From assembly GCF_000526915.1 (NCBI RefSeq), contig NZ_JAGZ01000006.1:1-64000 (forward strand): DNA of 64,000 nt, written 5' to 3'. The stretch comes from Mycobacterium genavense ATCC 51234 (GTDB lineage: Bacteria > Actinomycetota > Actinomycetes > Mycobacteriales > Mycobacteriaceae). The notes beneath the pieces were generated by a model, which searched no databases, was not told the DNA's origin, and worked only from the letters and a program-made list of their open reading frames with translations. Both the position numbers and the translations under genes were made by a program. Below are positions 8,638 through 17,459 of the stretch, in pieces (the stretch's first letter is position 1; each line of letters begins with the position of its first letter).

Positions 8638-9840
8638 ATGCTGGATTTTGCGACGCTACCGCCGGAAGTCAATTCGGCCAGAATGTATTCCGGTCCCGGG
8701 TCGGGGCCGTTGCTGGCTGCTGCCGCGGCCTGGAACGCACTGGCGGCCGAAATACGCTCCGCGGCAACCGATTACGAGTCGGTCATTCGCGAGCTGAGCA
8801 GCGCGGGCTGGATCGGTCCGTCCTCGGCCTCCATGTTGGCCGCAGCGGCACAGTACCTGACGTGGCTCAACACCACCGCCGCCCAGGCCGAGCAGACCGG
8901 CATACAGGCCAATGCGGCCGCGACAGCTTTCGAGGCCGCGTTCGGCATGACGGTGCCCCCGCCGGTCGTCGCGGCCAACCGCACTCTGCTGGCGAACCTG
9001 GTGGCTACCAACATCTTCGGACAGAACACCCCGGCGATCGCGGCCACCGAAGCCCACTACATGGAGATGTGGGCGCAGGACGCCGGGGCGATGAACGGCT
9101 ACGCAGTGGCCTCGAGGTCCGCGGCGCAGATGACGCCGTTCACCTCGCCACAGACCAACACCACTCCGGACGCGGTGGCCGAACAAAATGACGCCGTCAA
9201 CCAGGCGGCGAACACGTCGGCCGGGACCGCGCGGTCGATGATGTCGACTTTCTCGGCCGATGGCTCGTCGAGTGACATCAACGGCCCTGCCGCTTCGGGT
9301 TCGGCCATCGACTACTGGACCCACTTCCTGGACGGGTCGAACAACACCGCGCTGGGAAACTTCCTTAACAGCAATTTCTTCTCCAACTCGATCCTCAACG
9401 GCTCGATTGCCGGCGGCCCATTCAACCCGCAAACTATCATTTCCACGGTCGAAGGCTTCAGTTTCCTGCAGACGGCGGCCACGACGCTGGACGGGCTGGA
9501 CGACTTCAGCGCCGGCGCCGAAAGCGCCACGGCCGCCTTGTCGTCGAGCACGGTCCCGGCCGCGGGCCTGACCGGCGCCACCGCCGGGATAGGCAACGCA
9601 CATCTGGTGGGTTCGATGTCGGTGCCGCCCAGCTGGAGTAATGCAGCCACGGTCACTGCTGGTCAGGGCCCGGCACCGGTCACCGGGCTCAGCGACATCG
9701 GGTCCTCGGGAACGCCGGCCGCGGGCGGGCCGGGTGCCGTCGCCGGACCGCTCGGTGGGACCGGCAAGCGATTGCGCCGGGCCATCCCACGGTACGGGTT
9801 TCGGCCCGTCGTCATGCCACGTCCACCGGCCGCTGGCTAA
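8638..9840 (+). CDS. PPE family protein (PPE-SVP), first of four
   Basis: 400-residue PPE protein. Start is the ATG giving [13 protein letters not shown], the canonical PPE N-terminus; an upstream in-frame extension is not PPE-like. The PPE helical domain spans about residues 1-165, with the WxG-like turn GWIGPSS near residue 60. A variable Asn/Ser/Ala-rich middle follows. The SVP signature (GSMSVPPSW) is near residues 321-330 and the tail is PRPPAAG. PPE proteins are exported by ESX-5 as heterodimers with a PE protein via EspG5, but the adjacent PE gene is a remnant. It is predicted to be under M-box control. It corresponds in position to PPE31 of M. tuberculosis. Confidence 0.93.
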   Translation: MLDFATLPPEVNSARMYSGPGSGPLLAAAAAWNALAAEIRSAATDYESVIRELSSAGWIGPSSASMLAAAAQYLTWLNTTAAQAEQTGIQANAAATAFEAAFGMTVPPPVVAANRTLLANLVATNIFGQNTPAIAATEAHYMEMWAQDAGAMNGYAVASRSAAQMTPFTSPQTNTTPDAVAEQNDAVNQAANTSAGTARSMMSTFSADGSSSDINGPAASGSAIDYWTHFLDGSNNTALGNFLNSNFFSNSILNGSIAGGPFNPQTIISTVEGFSFLQTAATTLDGLDDFSAGAESATAALSSSTVPAAGLTGATAGIGNAHLVGSMSVPPSWSNAATVTAGQGPAPVTGLSDIGSSGTPAAGGPGAVAGPLGGTGKRLRRAIPRYGFRPVVMPRPPAAG

Positions 9841-9861
9841 CAGACTTCAGGAGGAGATGTC

Positions 9862-11040
9862 ATGCTGAATTTCGGGGCTTTGCCGCCTGAGGTCAACTCG
9901 GCGAAGATGTACGCCGGTCCGGGGTCGGGTTCGATGCTGGCCGCCGCCGCCGCCTGGAACGCGCTGGCGGCTGAAATGCGTTCTGCAGCAACTGATTACG
10001 AAGCCATCGTCAAGTCGTTGGTCAGCGAGGGCTGGCTCGGCCCGTCTTCGGCGAAGATGGCGGCGGCGGTGCAGCCGTATCTCGAGTGGCTGAACACCAC
10101 CGCGGTACAGGCCGAGCAGGCCGGCGCACAGGCAAACGCCGCCGCGGCAGCATACGAAGCCGCGTTTGCCGCGATGGTCCCCCCGCCGGTCATCGCAGCC
10201 AACCGCACCTTGCAGGCAAATCTGGTGGCCAGCAACATCTTGGGGCAAAATACCGGCGCCATCGCGGCCGCCGATGCGCAATACGGCGAGATGTGGGCGC
10301 AGGACGCTTCCGCGATGACCGGCTACAGCACCGCGTCGCGCGCGGCGAGCCGAATGACGACGTTCAGCGAACCGCAGTCCGACACCACCACGGACGGAAC
10401 GGCCTTGCAGACCGACGCGGTCAACAACACCCTGGCCGCCGGAGCGGGGGACAGCATATTCACACCCGGCTCGGGTGACGACACGACCGGGCTCTCCGGG
10501 TTGCTGAACACTTTCAGCAACTCGACCCCGAATCTGCTGGGCGCCTTCCTGAACAACAACAGCGTCTCCGGCCTGTCCAACGCCTTCACCACCAACGGCA
10601 TTCTGAACCCGACGACCATGATCGATCCCGCCGCCACGGCCTTCGCGAACGCGGCCGTACAAGGCGCGACCACGTCAGGGCTGGAGGATCTGTCGGCCGG
10701 GCTCAACAGCGCGGGCCTGGCATCGTCGGTGACGAGCCTGCCGGGTGCGGCGGCCACCGCCAGCCTGGGGCAGGCGAGTCTGGTCGGAGGCCTTTCGGTT
10801 CCGCCGAGCTGGGCCGCCACCGGTGCAACGGTCAGCACCGTTTCGGCGACGACGCAGGTGGGCGCCGGGGCGTACCACGGCTTTGGCGCCGCCACGCCGA
10901 TGGTGATGGAAGAGGCCGGGGCCATGGGCATGCCCGGGGTGCCGCTGGCTGGCGTTCCCGGGCCGCACGAGGACGAATTCGCCGACCCGATCTATGGGTT
11001 CCGCCCGCGCGTCATCGGACGCCCGCCCGCCGCCGGTTAG
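9862..11040 (+). CDS. PPE family protein (PPE-SVP), second of four
   Basis: 392-residue PPE protein beginning [13 protein letters not shown], with an AGGAGGAG Shine-Dalgarno. It lies 21 nt after the previous PPE, so the two are cotranscribed. Its N-terminal ~170 residues closely resemble the first PPE protein (shared [20 protein letters not shown] and [14 protein letters not shown] segments), suggesting tandem duplication. The middle is Asn/Gly/Thr-rich. The SVP motif (GGLSVPPSW) is near residue 312 and the tail [15 protein letters not shown] is PPE-typical. Predicted ESX-5 substrate, with no local intact PE partner. Confidence 0.93.
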   Translation: MLNFGALPPEVNSAKMYAGPGSGSMLAAAAAWNALAAEMRSAATDYEAIVKSLVSEGWLGPSSAKMAAAVQPYLEWLNTTAVQAEQAGAQANAAAAAYEAAFAAMVPPPVIAANRTLQANLVASNILGQNTGAIAAADAQYGEMWAQDASAMTGYSTASRAASRMTTFSEPQSDTTTDGTALQTDAVNNTLAAGAGDSIFTPGSGDDTTGLSGLLNTFSNSTPNLLGAFLNNNSVSGLSNAFTTNGILNPTTMIDPAATAFANAAVQGATTSGLEDLSAGLNSAGLASSVTSLPGAAATASLGQASLVGGLSVPPSWAATGATVSTVSATTQVGAGAYHGFGAATPMVMEEAGAMGMPGVPLAGVPGPHEDEFADPIYGFRPRVIGRPPAAG

Positions 11041-11046
11041 CCACCG

Positions 11047-11388
11047 ATGAAAGCAGTAACACTGTTGGCGAGCGGCGCCGTCCTGGTCGGCCTGGCCGCA
11101 CCGGCACACGCAGACCCGGCCGACGACGCATTCCTCGCCGCGCTCAGCAACGCGGGCATCACCTATCACGACCCGGAACACGCGATCAAGGCGGGCCAAA
11201 AGGTTTGCGACCTAGCCAACGCCGGGACGTCTCAGCTGGACATCATCCGCGACATCCGCGATCTCAACCCGGCATTCACGATGGCCGGCGCCGCCAAGTT
11301 CGCCAAGGCGGCCGCCATGGCCTATTGCCCCGAGCGGCTGTCCACCGATAGCGGCGGCACCAATGCCGGCTCCGGGGGCGGTAGCTAA
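11047..11388 (+). CDS. Small secreted DUF732 protein (Rv1810-like), copy 1
   Basis: 113-residue DUF732 protein with a Sec signal peptide (hydrophobic to about residue 21, AHA/DP cleavage). The mature ~90-residue helical domain has the family pattern FLAALSNAGI...AGQKVC...A..YC, with two Cys likely forming a disulfide. The C-terminus is a short Gly/Ser-rich tail. Function is unknown; family members are exported mycobacterial proteins. It lies 6 nt after the second PPE gene, in the same predicted Mg2+-responsive transcript. A paralogue at 15027-15350 holds the same position after the second PPE pair. Confidence 0.85.
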   Translation: MKAVTLLASGAVLVGLAAPAHADPADDAFLAALSNAGITYHDPEHAIKAGQKVCDLANAGTSQLDIIRDIRDLNPAFTMAGAAKFAKAAAMAYCPERLSTDSGGTNAGSGGGS

Positions 11389-12371
11389 CCGAGCGAGCAC
11401 CGGTCGGCGGCCGACTGAGCCACGCGAGCAACCCCGACGGCGTTCGCTCGTGCCTCACAGCAACCCCGCAGAAATCGATAAGCCTGGTAGGAGCTCCTCA
11501 TGTTTACCTTGGGTGAAATATAGGGGAGCTAGATATGACCATTGTCTTTCCATTCGGCACCGGCGACGGCCGCGGCATGCCGGTCCCCGGCGCGGGCGAT
11601 GTGCTTGTGGCGCCGGACTTTTGGGCCCCTGCCGGGCCCCTGCCGCACCAGACGGTTCCAGGCCGGGCCGGGCCTTGGTGTCCAGAAGATTTATCGCCCC
11701 GCGAATGTCGGCCGGCACGAATTCCAGTTAATCGACGATAATTTGGCAGACACCGATCGTCCTTTTGCTTGCAGCAGGACACCAGAGTGAGAAAGGCCCG
11801 AGATCATCCGCAATTTTCAAGGGACACGTGTGCCATTTCGGTGCTTTTGAGCTTCAAATTAATTCGATGCGATAACACCGAAATCCAGCGGCCTAGGAAT
11901 CAAGCCGGAGGCAATAGCACGTAACAATATTCAAGGCCATCTGGGACGCGCAGATCGGTCGTGTATTTCGTGGATTTCGAATATTCCAGGCGCTGCTGGC
12001 CTGTCGCTGTATGCTACTCTAATGCCGCTTGTACTGGTGCTTTAGCCTATCCGCTGTTAGCTGTGTCACATTTAAGTTCTCACATCAACACTTACGCCAA
12101 TGACATTTCTTTTTTACACTCCGATTACCCGGCGGGAACGCGCCACGAATAAATTCGGGCGATAATGATCGCAATATCGAGGCCGTAAGCCTCGCTGAGG
12201 ACCGGGGGTGGACCTGACGATATTCCTAAACGGGAACGGGCAAGCTGGTGTCGTTCAACACGTGTAAATCAGCGCGGATTCGATGCATTTCATTAGAGCT
12301 GCGCCAAGTTTGCGGCGAGGGCTTCGAAACCGCGCCTACCATGACGGCCAAATGAGGGAGCGGAGGTAAAA
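11389..12371. other. Long gap between PPE modules, partly AT-rich
   Basis: 983 bp without a confident gene. The first 350 bp are high-GC and include a candidate small ORF (11535-11741, listed separately). From about 11740 to 12300 composition drops well below the window average, with runs such as CAAATTAATTCGATG and TTTCTTTTTTACACTCC. No second M-box, PE gene or tRNA is visible. The AT-rich part is a reasonable place for a promoter of the second PPE module and for binding of an H-NS-like silencer such as Lsr2. A good Shine-Dalgarno (GGAGGT) ends the gap. Confidence 0.6.
11535..11741 (+). CDS. Possible small ORF or gene remnant, unknown function
   Basis: 68-codon frame starting MTIVFPFGTGDGRG, with a plausible Shine-Dalgarno (GGGGAG) 9 nt upstream. 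No family is recognised. The first ~40 residues look protein-like. An overlapping frame carries GVQKIYRPANVGRHEFQL and continues to about 11790, so the region may be a longer gene broken by a frameshift near 11650. It has no signal peptide and no helix-turn-helix or enzymatic motif. Confidence 0.25.
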   Translation: MTIVFPFGTGDGRGMPVPGAGDVLVAPDFWAPAGPLPHQTVPGRAGPWCPEDLSPRECRPARIPVNRR

Positions 12372-13532
12372 ATGTTGGACTTCGGGGCGTTACCACCGGA
12401 GATCAACTCCGGCCGAATGTACGTCGGTGCGGGAGCGTGGCCGCTGCTCGCCGCCGCCGCGGCCTGGGACGAGTTAGCTGCCGAGCTGTATTTCACAGCG
12501 GTGCTGTATGGCCCGACGATTCAAAGCCTCTCCGCCGGGCCGTGGACCGGGCCGTCCTCGATCGCGATGGCCGCAGCCGCCGCGCCGTATCTGCAGTGGA
12601 TGAGCGCGACGAGGGCCCAGGCCGAGCAGGCGGGCATGCAGGCCAAGCTCGCCGCGGGTGCCTACGAGGCAGCCTTTGCGGCGACGGTGCCGCCACCCGT
12701 CATCGCGGCCAACCACGCTCTGCTGGCGTCGTTGATCGCCACCAACATCTTGGGCCAGAACACGCCGGCGATCGCCGCCACCGAAGCCCAATACATGGAG
12801 ATGTGGGCGCAGGACGCCGCGGCGATGTACGGGTATGCGGGCTCGTCGGCAACGGCGTCGCAGCTGCAACCGTTTACCGAGCCACCGCGGACCACCAACG
12901 ACGCCGGCTCGGGGATGCAAGCGGCCGCGGTGGCCCAATCGAGCACCACGTCGGGCACCAATTCCGCGCTACAGCTCTCCCAACTGGCATCGACGAACAC
13001 CACCGCCGCGGCCGACCCGTCGACGGGACTGACGGTGCCGCCCGCCGTGACCAACTGGAACACGATCTGGTCCGCCATCACCGGGGTGTACTCGCCCCAG
13101 TCGTGGACGACCATCCCGGGTGGCCCGTTCCTGTCGTTCGGCCAGGCGTACGCGTGGGGCCAAAACGGGCAGAGCGCCGCGGCCTATCTGTCCGGGCCGA
13201 AGTTGATCAAGGGTGCGCTGGAGCCGTTGACACGGGGCGTCGCCGCCGGCATCCACCCGATGTTGAACTCCTCGGTCGCGGGCGGCCCGGTCACCGGGTC
13301 GATGGGCCGGGCGGCCCTGGTCGGGAGCATGTCGGTGCCGCAGGGCTGGACCGAGGCCGCGCCGGCGATCAGGACGCTGGCCCAGGCGTTGCCGGCCAAC
13401 CTGGCGGCCGCCGCCCCCGCCGCGATGGTCGGGGAGGAAGGCGTGTTCGGCCAGATGGCCTTGTCCAGCCTGGCCGGACGAGCCGTCGCCGCCGCGGCCA
13501 CCATCATCGTCATACCGGCACTGGAGGACTGA
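12372..13532 (+). CDS. PPE family protein (PPE-SVP), third of four
   Basis: 386-residue PPE protein starting [16 protein letters not shown] with a strong GGAGGT Shine-Dalgarno. PPE domain spans residues 1-~165 ([19 protein letters not shown] around residue 56). The middle region is of medium length, and the SVP motif (GSMSVPQGW) is near residue 318. The C-terminus ends in a hydrophobic [16 protein letters not shown] rather than the PRPPAAG tail of the first two PPEs. It opens the second PPE-PPE-DUF732 module. Predicted ESX-5 substrate; the partner PE is unknown. Confidence 0.93.
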   Translation: MLDFGALPPEINSGRMYVGAGAWPLLAAAAAWDELAAELYFTAVLYGPTIQSLSAGPWTGPSSIAMAAAAAPYLQWMSATRAQAEQAGMQAKLAAGAYEAAFAATVPPPVIAANHALLASLIATNILGQNTPAIAATEAQYMEMWAQDAAAMYGYAGSSATASQLQPFTEPPRTTNDAGSGMQAAAVAQSSTTSGTNSALQLSQLASTNTTAAADPSTGLTVPPAVTNWNTIWSAITGVYSPQSWTTIPGGPFLSFGQAYAWGQNGQSAAAYLSGPKLIKGALEPLTRGVAAGIHPMLNSSVAGGPVTGSMGRAALVGSMSVPQGWTEAAPAIRTLAQALPANLAAAAPAAMVGEEGVFGQMALSSLAGRAVAAAATIIVIPALED

Positions 13533-13537
13533 CCGCG

Positions 13538-13594
13538 ATGAACACGACGCACAGCAACCCAGCACCGTCTCGCCAAGCGCTCGCCACCAGGTAA
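13538..13594 (+). CDS. Possible 18-codon micro-ORF between PPE genes
   Basis: An ATG 5 nt after the PPE stop, preceded at good spacing by GGAGGA (13524-13529), encodes 18 residues (MNTTHSNPAPSRQALATR) and stops 11 nt before the next PPE start. It could couple translation of the two PPE genes. Too short to recognise and may be chance. Confidence 0.25.
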   Translation: MNTTHSNPAPSRQALATR

Positions 13595-13605
13595 GGGGAA
13601 ACGAC

Positions 13606-14985
13606 ATGTTCTACGGAGCCTTTCCGCCGGAGTTCAATTCGGGCCGGATGTACGCCGGTCCGGGTGCGGAGTCGCTGGTGACGGCCGCGACGGCCTGGGA
13701 GAACCTGGCCACCGAATTGCAGGCCATCGCGACTTCGTACTCGTCGGTCATCACCAATCTGACCACCGGCCCCTGGGCGGGTCCGTCGTCGCTCGCCATG
13801 GCGGCCGCGGCCGCTCCCTACGTGGCCTGGATGCAGCAAACCGCCGCCCAGGCCGCTCAAACCGCGGCCCAGGCGACGCAAGCCGACGCCGCATACGAAA
13901 CGGCGTTCGCCGCGCATGTGCCGCCGCCGCTCATCGCTGCCAACCGGGAACTGCTGGCACAGCTGGTGGCGACCAACATATTCAGTCAGAACACCGCTGC
14001 GATCGCGGCCACCGAGGCCCAATATGGCGAGATGTGGGCCCAGGACGGCGAGGCGATGGACACCTACTTCGCGTCCTCGGCGACGGCCTCCAACAATCTG
14101 CAGGAATTCAGTCCGGCACCGAAGACCACCAATGACGAGGGTCCTCAGCTGCAGGCTGCCGCGCTCACCCAGTCCGCCGGCAACACCGCCGGGACGGCGG
14201 TATCGAACCTGGCGGGGACAACCAACTTGGCCGCCACGGCGACCGGTGCCACCGGCCCGCTGGCGGGGCTTGCCGACATCGCCACGGCCTACCAGAAGTT
14301 CTGGACGAATCTGCTGAACACCATCCCCGGCGGGGCCAATTTCTACACCGCCATGTACAACGCGGTGAAGGTGCCGATCGGGCTGACCATACAGTTCAAC
14401 GACATCGGACTGTTGATCAACTTCCCGGTGTCGCAATGGCTCAAGTTCGCGCCCCCGGTTGCCTACGGCGCACTCCCCAAGGACGCGCTGGGCGCCGGCC
14501 TGGGCGCGTTGGGCTTCACCCGGGGCACGCTGTTTGACGCGATCACTCCCACCGCGGGATTTGCGCGGGGCACCTTGGTCGGATCGTTGACGGTTCCGCC
14601 CAGCTGGGCCTCGGCCACCCCGGCGATCAGCACGGTGGCCGCCGCCTTGACGGCCGCCGGGCCCGAGGCCATTCCCGCGGCCGCGCTCGGCGAGGGCAGC
14701 CTGTTCAGCTCGATGGGGATGGCCGGGATGCTGGGCAGTGCCATGGGCGCCGGCGGGCCCACGGTCGTTGGTGCCGGGATTCGCAACTGCATGACGCCAC
14801 ACAAGGATCTCCAGGACAAGAAATCACCGGAGCACCTGAAACGTCTGTTCGCGCAGATTTCTGAGAAGCCCGAAACGGTGCAGCACCACGACGTCGATCA
14901 GGAAGGTCTCGACGCGCTGCTCGAGCAGCTGGCCAAGAAACCCGGCATCCACGCGGTGCATCGGAAAAAGGGTAGTCCAGGGTGA
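13606..14985 (+). CDS. PPE family protein with charged C-terminal tail, fourth of four
   Basis: 459-residue PPE protein beginning MFYGAFPPEFNSGRM. PPE domain is residues 1-~165 ([19 protein letters not shown]). The SVP-like motif (GSLTVPPSW) is near residues 327-335. It then differs from its neighbours: about 70 residues at the C-terminus (about 390-459) are hydrophilic and rich in Lys, Glu, His and Asp (for example KKSPEHLKRLFAQISEKPET). A second pseudo-repeat of basic residues ends in HRKKGSPG. Such a tail is unusual for PPE-SVP proteins and suggests an added domain. Cotranscribed with the third PPE and the DUF732 gene. Confidence 0.92.
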   Translation: MFYGAFPPEFNSGRMYAGPGAESLVTAATAWENLATELQAIATSYSSVITNLTTGPWAGPSSLAMAAAAAPYVAWMQQTAAQAAQTAAQATQADAAYETAFAAHVPPPLIAANRELLAQLVATNIFSQNTAAIAATEAQYGEMWAQDGEAMDTYFASSATASNNLQEFSPAPKTTNDEGPQLQAAALTQSAGNTAGTAVSNLAGTTNLAATATGATGPLAGLADIATAYQKFWTNLLNTIPGGANFYTAMYNAVKVPIGLTIQFNDIGLLINFPVSQWLKFAPPVAYGALPKDALGAGLGALGFTRGTLFDAITPTAGFARGTLVGSLTVPPSWASATPAISTVAAALTAAGPEAIPAAALGEGSLFSSMGMAGMLGSAMGAGGPTVVGAGIRNCMTPHKDLQDKKSPEHLKRLFAQISEKPETVQHHDVDQEGLDALLEQLAKKPGIHAVHRKKGSPG

Positions 14986-15026
14986 TCCCATCCGAGGAAG
15001 CGCAATCAGGTTAGGGGACAAGGGTT

Positions 15027-15350
15027 ATGAAACGGCTACTGACCGCAGTTGGTGTTGCCGCCGCGATCGCGTTGGCGGCACCGGCCTATGCCGATCCCGT
15101 TCCGGAACCGGACGGCGACGACGCGGGTTTCATTGCCGCGCTGCGCCAGGCCGGGTTCAGCTTTTCGAGCGAGAGTGCTGCCGTCGGGGCGGGTCGGGCG
15201 GTGTGCTCGTGCCTGAACAACGGCGAGGACAACTTGGAGCTGCTCCACGACGTGAAAAGCCGCAACCCCGGAATGGACATGGAACAGGCCTCGGTCTTCG
15301 CGATGATCTCGGCGAAATTCTATTGCCCGCACCAACTTTCGATAGCCTGA
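15027..15350 (+). CDS. Small secreted DUF732 protein (Rv1810-like), copy 2
   Basis: 107-residue DUF732 protein with a Sec signal peptide (MKRLLTAVGVAAAIALAAPAYA, cleavage about residue 22). The mature domain is FIAALRQAGFSF...AGRAVCSCL...AKFYC, with three Cys. Function unknown. It shares domain architecture and operon position with the protein at 11047-11388 and is closest in position to Rv1810, lying just before mgtC. Part of the predicted Mg2+-responsive array. Confidence 0.88.
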   Translation: MKRLLTAVGVAAAIALAAPAYADPVPEPDGDDAGFIAALRQAGFSFSSESAAVGAGRAVCSCLNNGEDNLELLHDVKSRNPGMDMEQASVFAMISAKFYCPHQLSIA

Positions 15351-15508
15351 TCGACACGCGCCGCAGGTCGACACCCCGCGGCGAGGGTTGCGCGGAAATG
15401 GCCATCGGGGAACCGATGTGGCCGAGGTCCATCTAGTGTTCACCTGAGCGTGGTTGGCTGGCCCAGAGCGGCGAGAGGTGGTGGGTGCCGCCGGGGAAGG
15501 AGTCCGCT

Positions 15509-16219
15509 ATGACGCAGACGTTGAGCGTCGCCGATTTCGCGCTCCGGCTGGGCGTCGGGGTCGGTTGCGGCGCCCTGATCGGTGTCGAACGGCAATGGCG
15601 GGCGCGCCGGGCGGGATTGCGGACGAACGCACTGGTCGCCGCCGGCGCGACCTTGTTCGTGCTGTACGCGGTCGCCACCCCGGACAGCAGCCCGACCCGG
15701 GTCGCGTCCTACGTGGTATCCGGTATCGGGTTCCTCGGCGGTGGGGTGATCCTGCGCGAGGGAGTCAATGTCCGGGGCCTCAACACCGCCGCCACGCTGT
15801 GGTGCTCCGCCGCGATCGGCGTTCTGGCCGCCTCCGGGAACCTGATTTTCACCCTGATCGCCACCCTCGTCGTCATCACCATCCACGTGGTGGGCCGCCC
15901 GCTGGGCCGGGTGATCGACCACGACAACGACGCCGAGGAAGACGAGGGCCGGCAACCCTTTCTGGTGCAAGCGGTCTGTCGCCCGAAATCCGAGAAGTAC
16001 GCCCGCGCCCAATTGGTCCAGCACGCCAGCAGCAATGACCTGACGCTGCGCGGCATCCACACCGGGCAGGGCGACGACGACGAAATCACCTTGACCGCAC
16101 ACCTTCTCGTGGATGGCCATACGCCGGCCAAGCTGGAGCGGTTGGTGGCGGAGCTGTCGCTGCAACCCGGGGTTCGCGCGGTGCAGTGGTATGCCGGTGA
16201 CCAAGCGCAGTCCGACTGA
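15509..16219 (+). CDS. mgtC: MgtC family Mg2+-stress / virulence protein
   Basis: 236-residue MgtC. The start is ATG 15509, 6 nt after a GGAAGGAG Shine-Dalgarno; an upstream frame extension is not conserved. The N-terminal ~140 residues carry about five membrane segments with the MgtC signatures GALIGVERQWRARRAGLRTN and SYVVSGIGFLGGGVILREG. The C-terminal ~90 residues form a soluble ACT-like domain. MgtC proteins support growth at low Mg2+ and inside macrophages and modulate the F1Fo ATPase in other bacteria; they are not themselves Mg2+ pumps. It is the last gene of the M-box-led array, which supports Mg2+ control of the PPE genes. Confidence 0.95.
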   Translation: MTQTLSVADFALRLGVGVGCGALIGVERQWRARRAGLRTNALVAAGATLFVLYAVATPDSSPTRVASYVVSGIGFLGGGVILREGVNVRGLNTAATLWCSAAIGVLAASGNLIFTLIATLVVITIHVVGRPLGRVIDHDNDAEEDEGRQPFLVQAVCRPKSEKYARAQLVQHASSNDLTLRGIHTGQGDDDEITLTAHLLVDGHTPAKLERLVAELSLQPGVRAVQWYAGDQAQSD

Positions 16220-16222
16220 CGG

Positions 16223-17395
16223 CTACGGGCGGGCCTGCAGCTGTGGCGCGGCCGCAGCCAGCAGGTCGGCGCGAACACCGGTCAGCGGAGGGTAGATGCG
16301 GCGGGAATTGATGGTCTGCTTGGTGGCTTTGGCTGCCGCGCCGGTGGAGACCACCACGCGATCCCACCCTTCGGTGTAGACGGCACCGGTCGGACCAAGA
16401 TCGAGAACGATTACATACCAAGGTATTCGAAGGGGCAACAGCGGTTCGCCACACAGGTCGCTGATGACGTTGTAGCCCGCATAGCGGCCCATCGGCCGGC
16501 CATGCTGACACGACATCACCGACAGGTGCTCGTCGTCCATGCGCGCCGCCGCCACGTCGCCGGCCGCGAAAACCGACTCGACGCCGAGCACCCGCAGGTA
16601 GTCATCGACGAACACCCGGCCCGCACGGTCGCGGTCGACATCCAGCTGTTCGGTGAGCGTACTGGCCCGCGTCCCGGCACACCACACCACGGTGGCCGCG
16701 TCTAATTCTTCACCCGACGACAGCGACACGCCGCTGCGACTGACCGCGGCGACGTGGACGCCCGTCCTGGTCTCAATCCCGTTGTCCGACAGCGCTTTCT
16801 CGATCACCGGCCGGGCCGAGGCTCTCATATCGGAACCGACCAGTGGATTGCGGTCGACGAGAATCACCCGGGGACGGCCAGAGAACAACGCGCGCAACCG
16901 ATTCGGCAGTTCGCAGGCTGTCTCGGTGCCGGTCAGCCCGGCGCCGACCACGACGACCGTCGCCGCCGCGGGTGTGGGGGGATCCTCGGCAAGCCGCTGC
17001 AGCGCCACAGCGCCGTCGTAGGTGTCGACGTCGAACCCGAATTCCCGCAGCCCCGGCACGGCGGGCTTGAGCACCCGGCTGCCCGATGCCAGCACCAGCC
17101 GATCGTAGCCGTAGGTCACACCGGCGGAGGTGGTCACCGTGCGCGCACCCGCGTCGATCGCAGTGACCTCGGCCACGGCGTGGGCCACACCGACAGGGTC
17201 GAGGAGTTCGGCGAGCGAAATCCGGCACGGGCTCAAATCGGCCTCGTGGTTGCGCACCCGGATGTCGTGAAACGGCGTAGCGCTCAACACGGTCAGGTCG
17301 ACGGTTCGCACGGCGAGCTCGTCGAGCCGCCGCGCAGCGCCCAGCGCTGCCCATAAACCCGCGAATCCGGAGCCGACCACCAGCACAGCAGTCAC
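16223..17395 (-). CDS. NDH-2-like FAD/NAD(P)H oxidoreductase (Rv1812c-like)
   Basis: 390-residue pyridine nucleotide-disulfide family flavoprotein related to type II NADH dehydrogenases. The N-terminal FAD Rossmann motif is VVGSGFAGLWAA (residues 5-16). The second NAD(P)H Rossmann motif is VVVVGAGLTGTETACELP near residue 155. A C-terminal FAD motif, VFAAGDVAAARM, is near residue 275. It lacks the C-terminal amphipathic membrane anchor of the true Ndh encoded at 57.0-58.4 kb. Electron acceptor unknown. It is convergent with mgtC, with 3 nt between stops. Confidence 0.85.
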   Translation of the reverse strand: MTAVLVVGSGFAGLWAALGAARRLDELAVRTVDLTVLSATPFHDIRVRNHEADLSPCRISLAELLDPVGVAHAVAEVTAIDAGARTVTTSAGVTYGYDRLVLASGSRVLKPAVPGLREFGFDVDTYDGAVALQRLAEDPPTPAAATVVVVGAGLTGTETACELPNRLRALFSGRPRVILVDRNPLVGSDMRASARPVIEKALSDNGIETRTGVHVAAVSRSGVSLSSGEELDAATVVWCAGTRASTLTEQLDVDRDRAGRVFVDDYLRVLGVESVFAAGDVAAARMDDEHLSVMSCQHGRPMGRYAGYNVISDLCGEPLLPLRIPWYVIVLDLGPTGAVYTEGWDRVVVSTGAAAKATKQTINSRRIYPPLTGVRADLLAAAAPQLQARP

Positions 17396-17459
17396 CGGTT
17401 CACCACCTCATCGGTCGGGGTCGACCGGCATCGGAGGCCGGCCGTCGTAATCTATCCGG

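Noticed and set aside
8261..8797. 178-codon frame running from the M-box end into the first PPE gene
   Set aside because: It overlaps the riboswitch and PPE start in another frame and has Arg/Ser-rich shadow composition.
11961..12152. 63-codon ORF in the AT-rich gap
   Set aside because: No Shine-Dalgarno, no recognisable family, and codon use unlike neighbours; most likely a chance frame in AT-rich DNA.
12372..13532. Second M-box before the third PPE gene
   Set aside because: None of the conserved M-box core strings occurs in 11389-12371.
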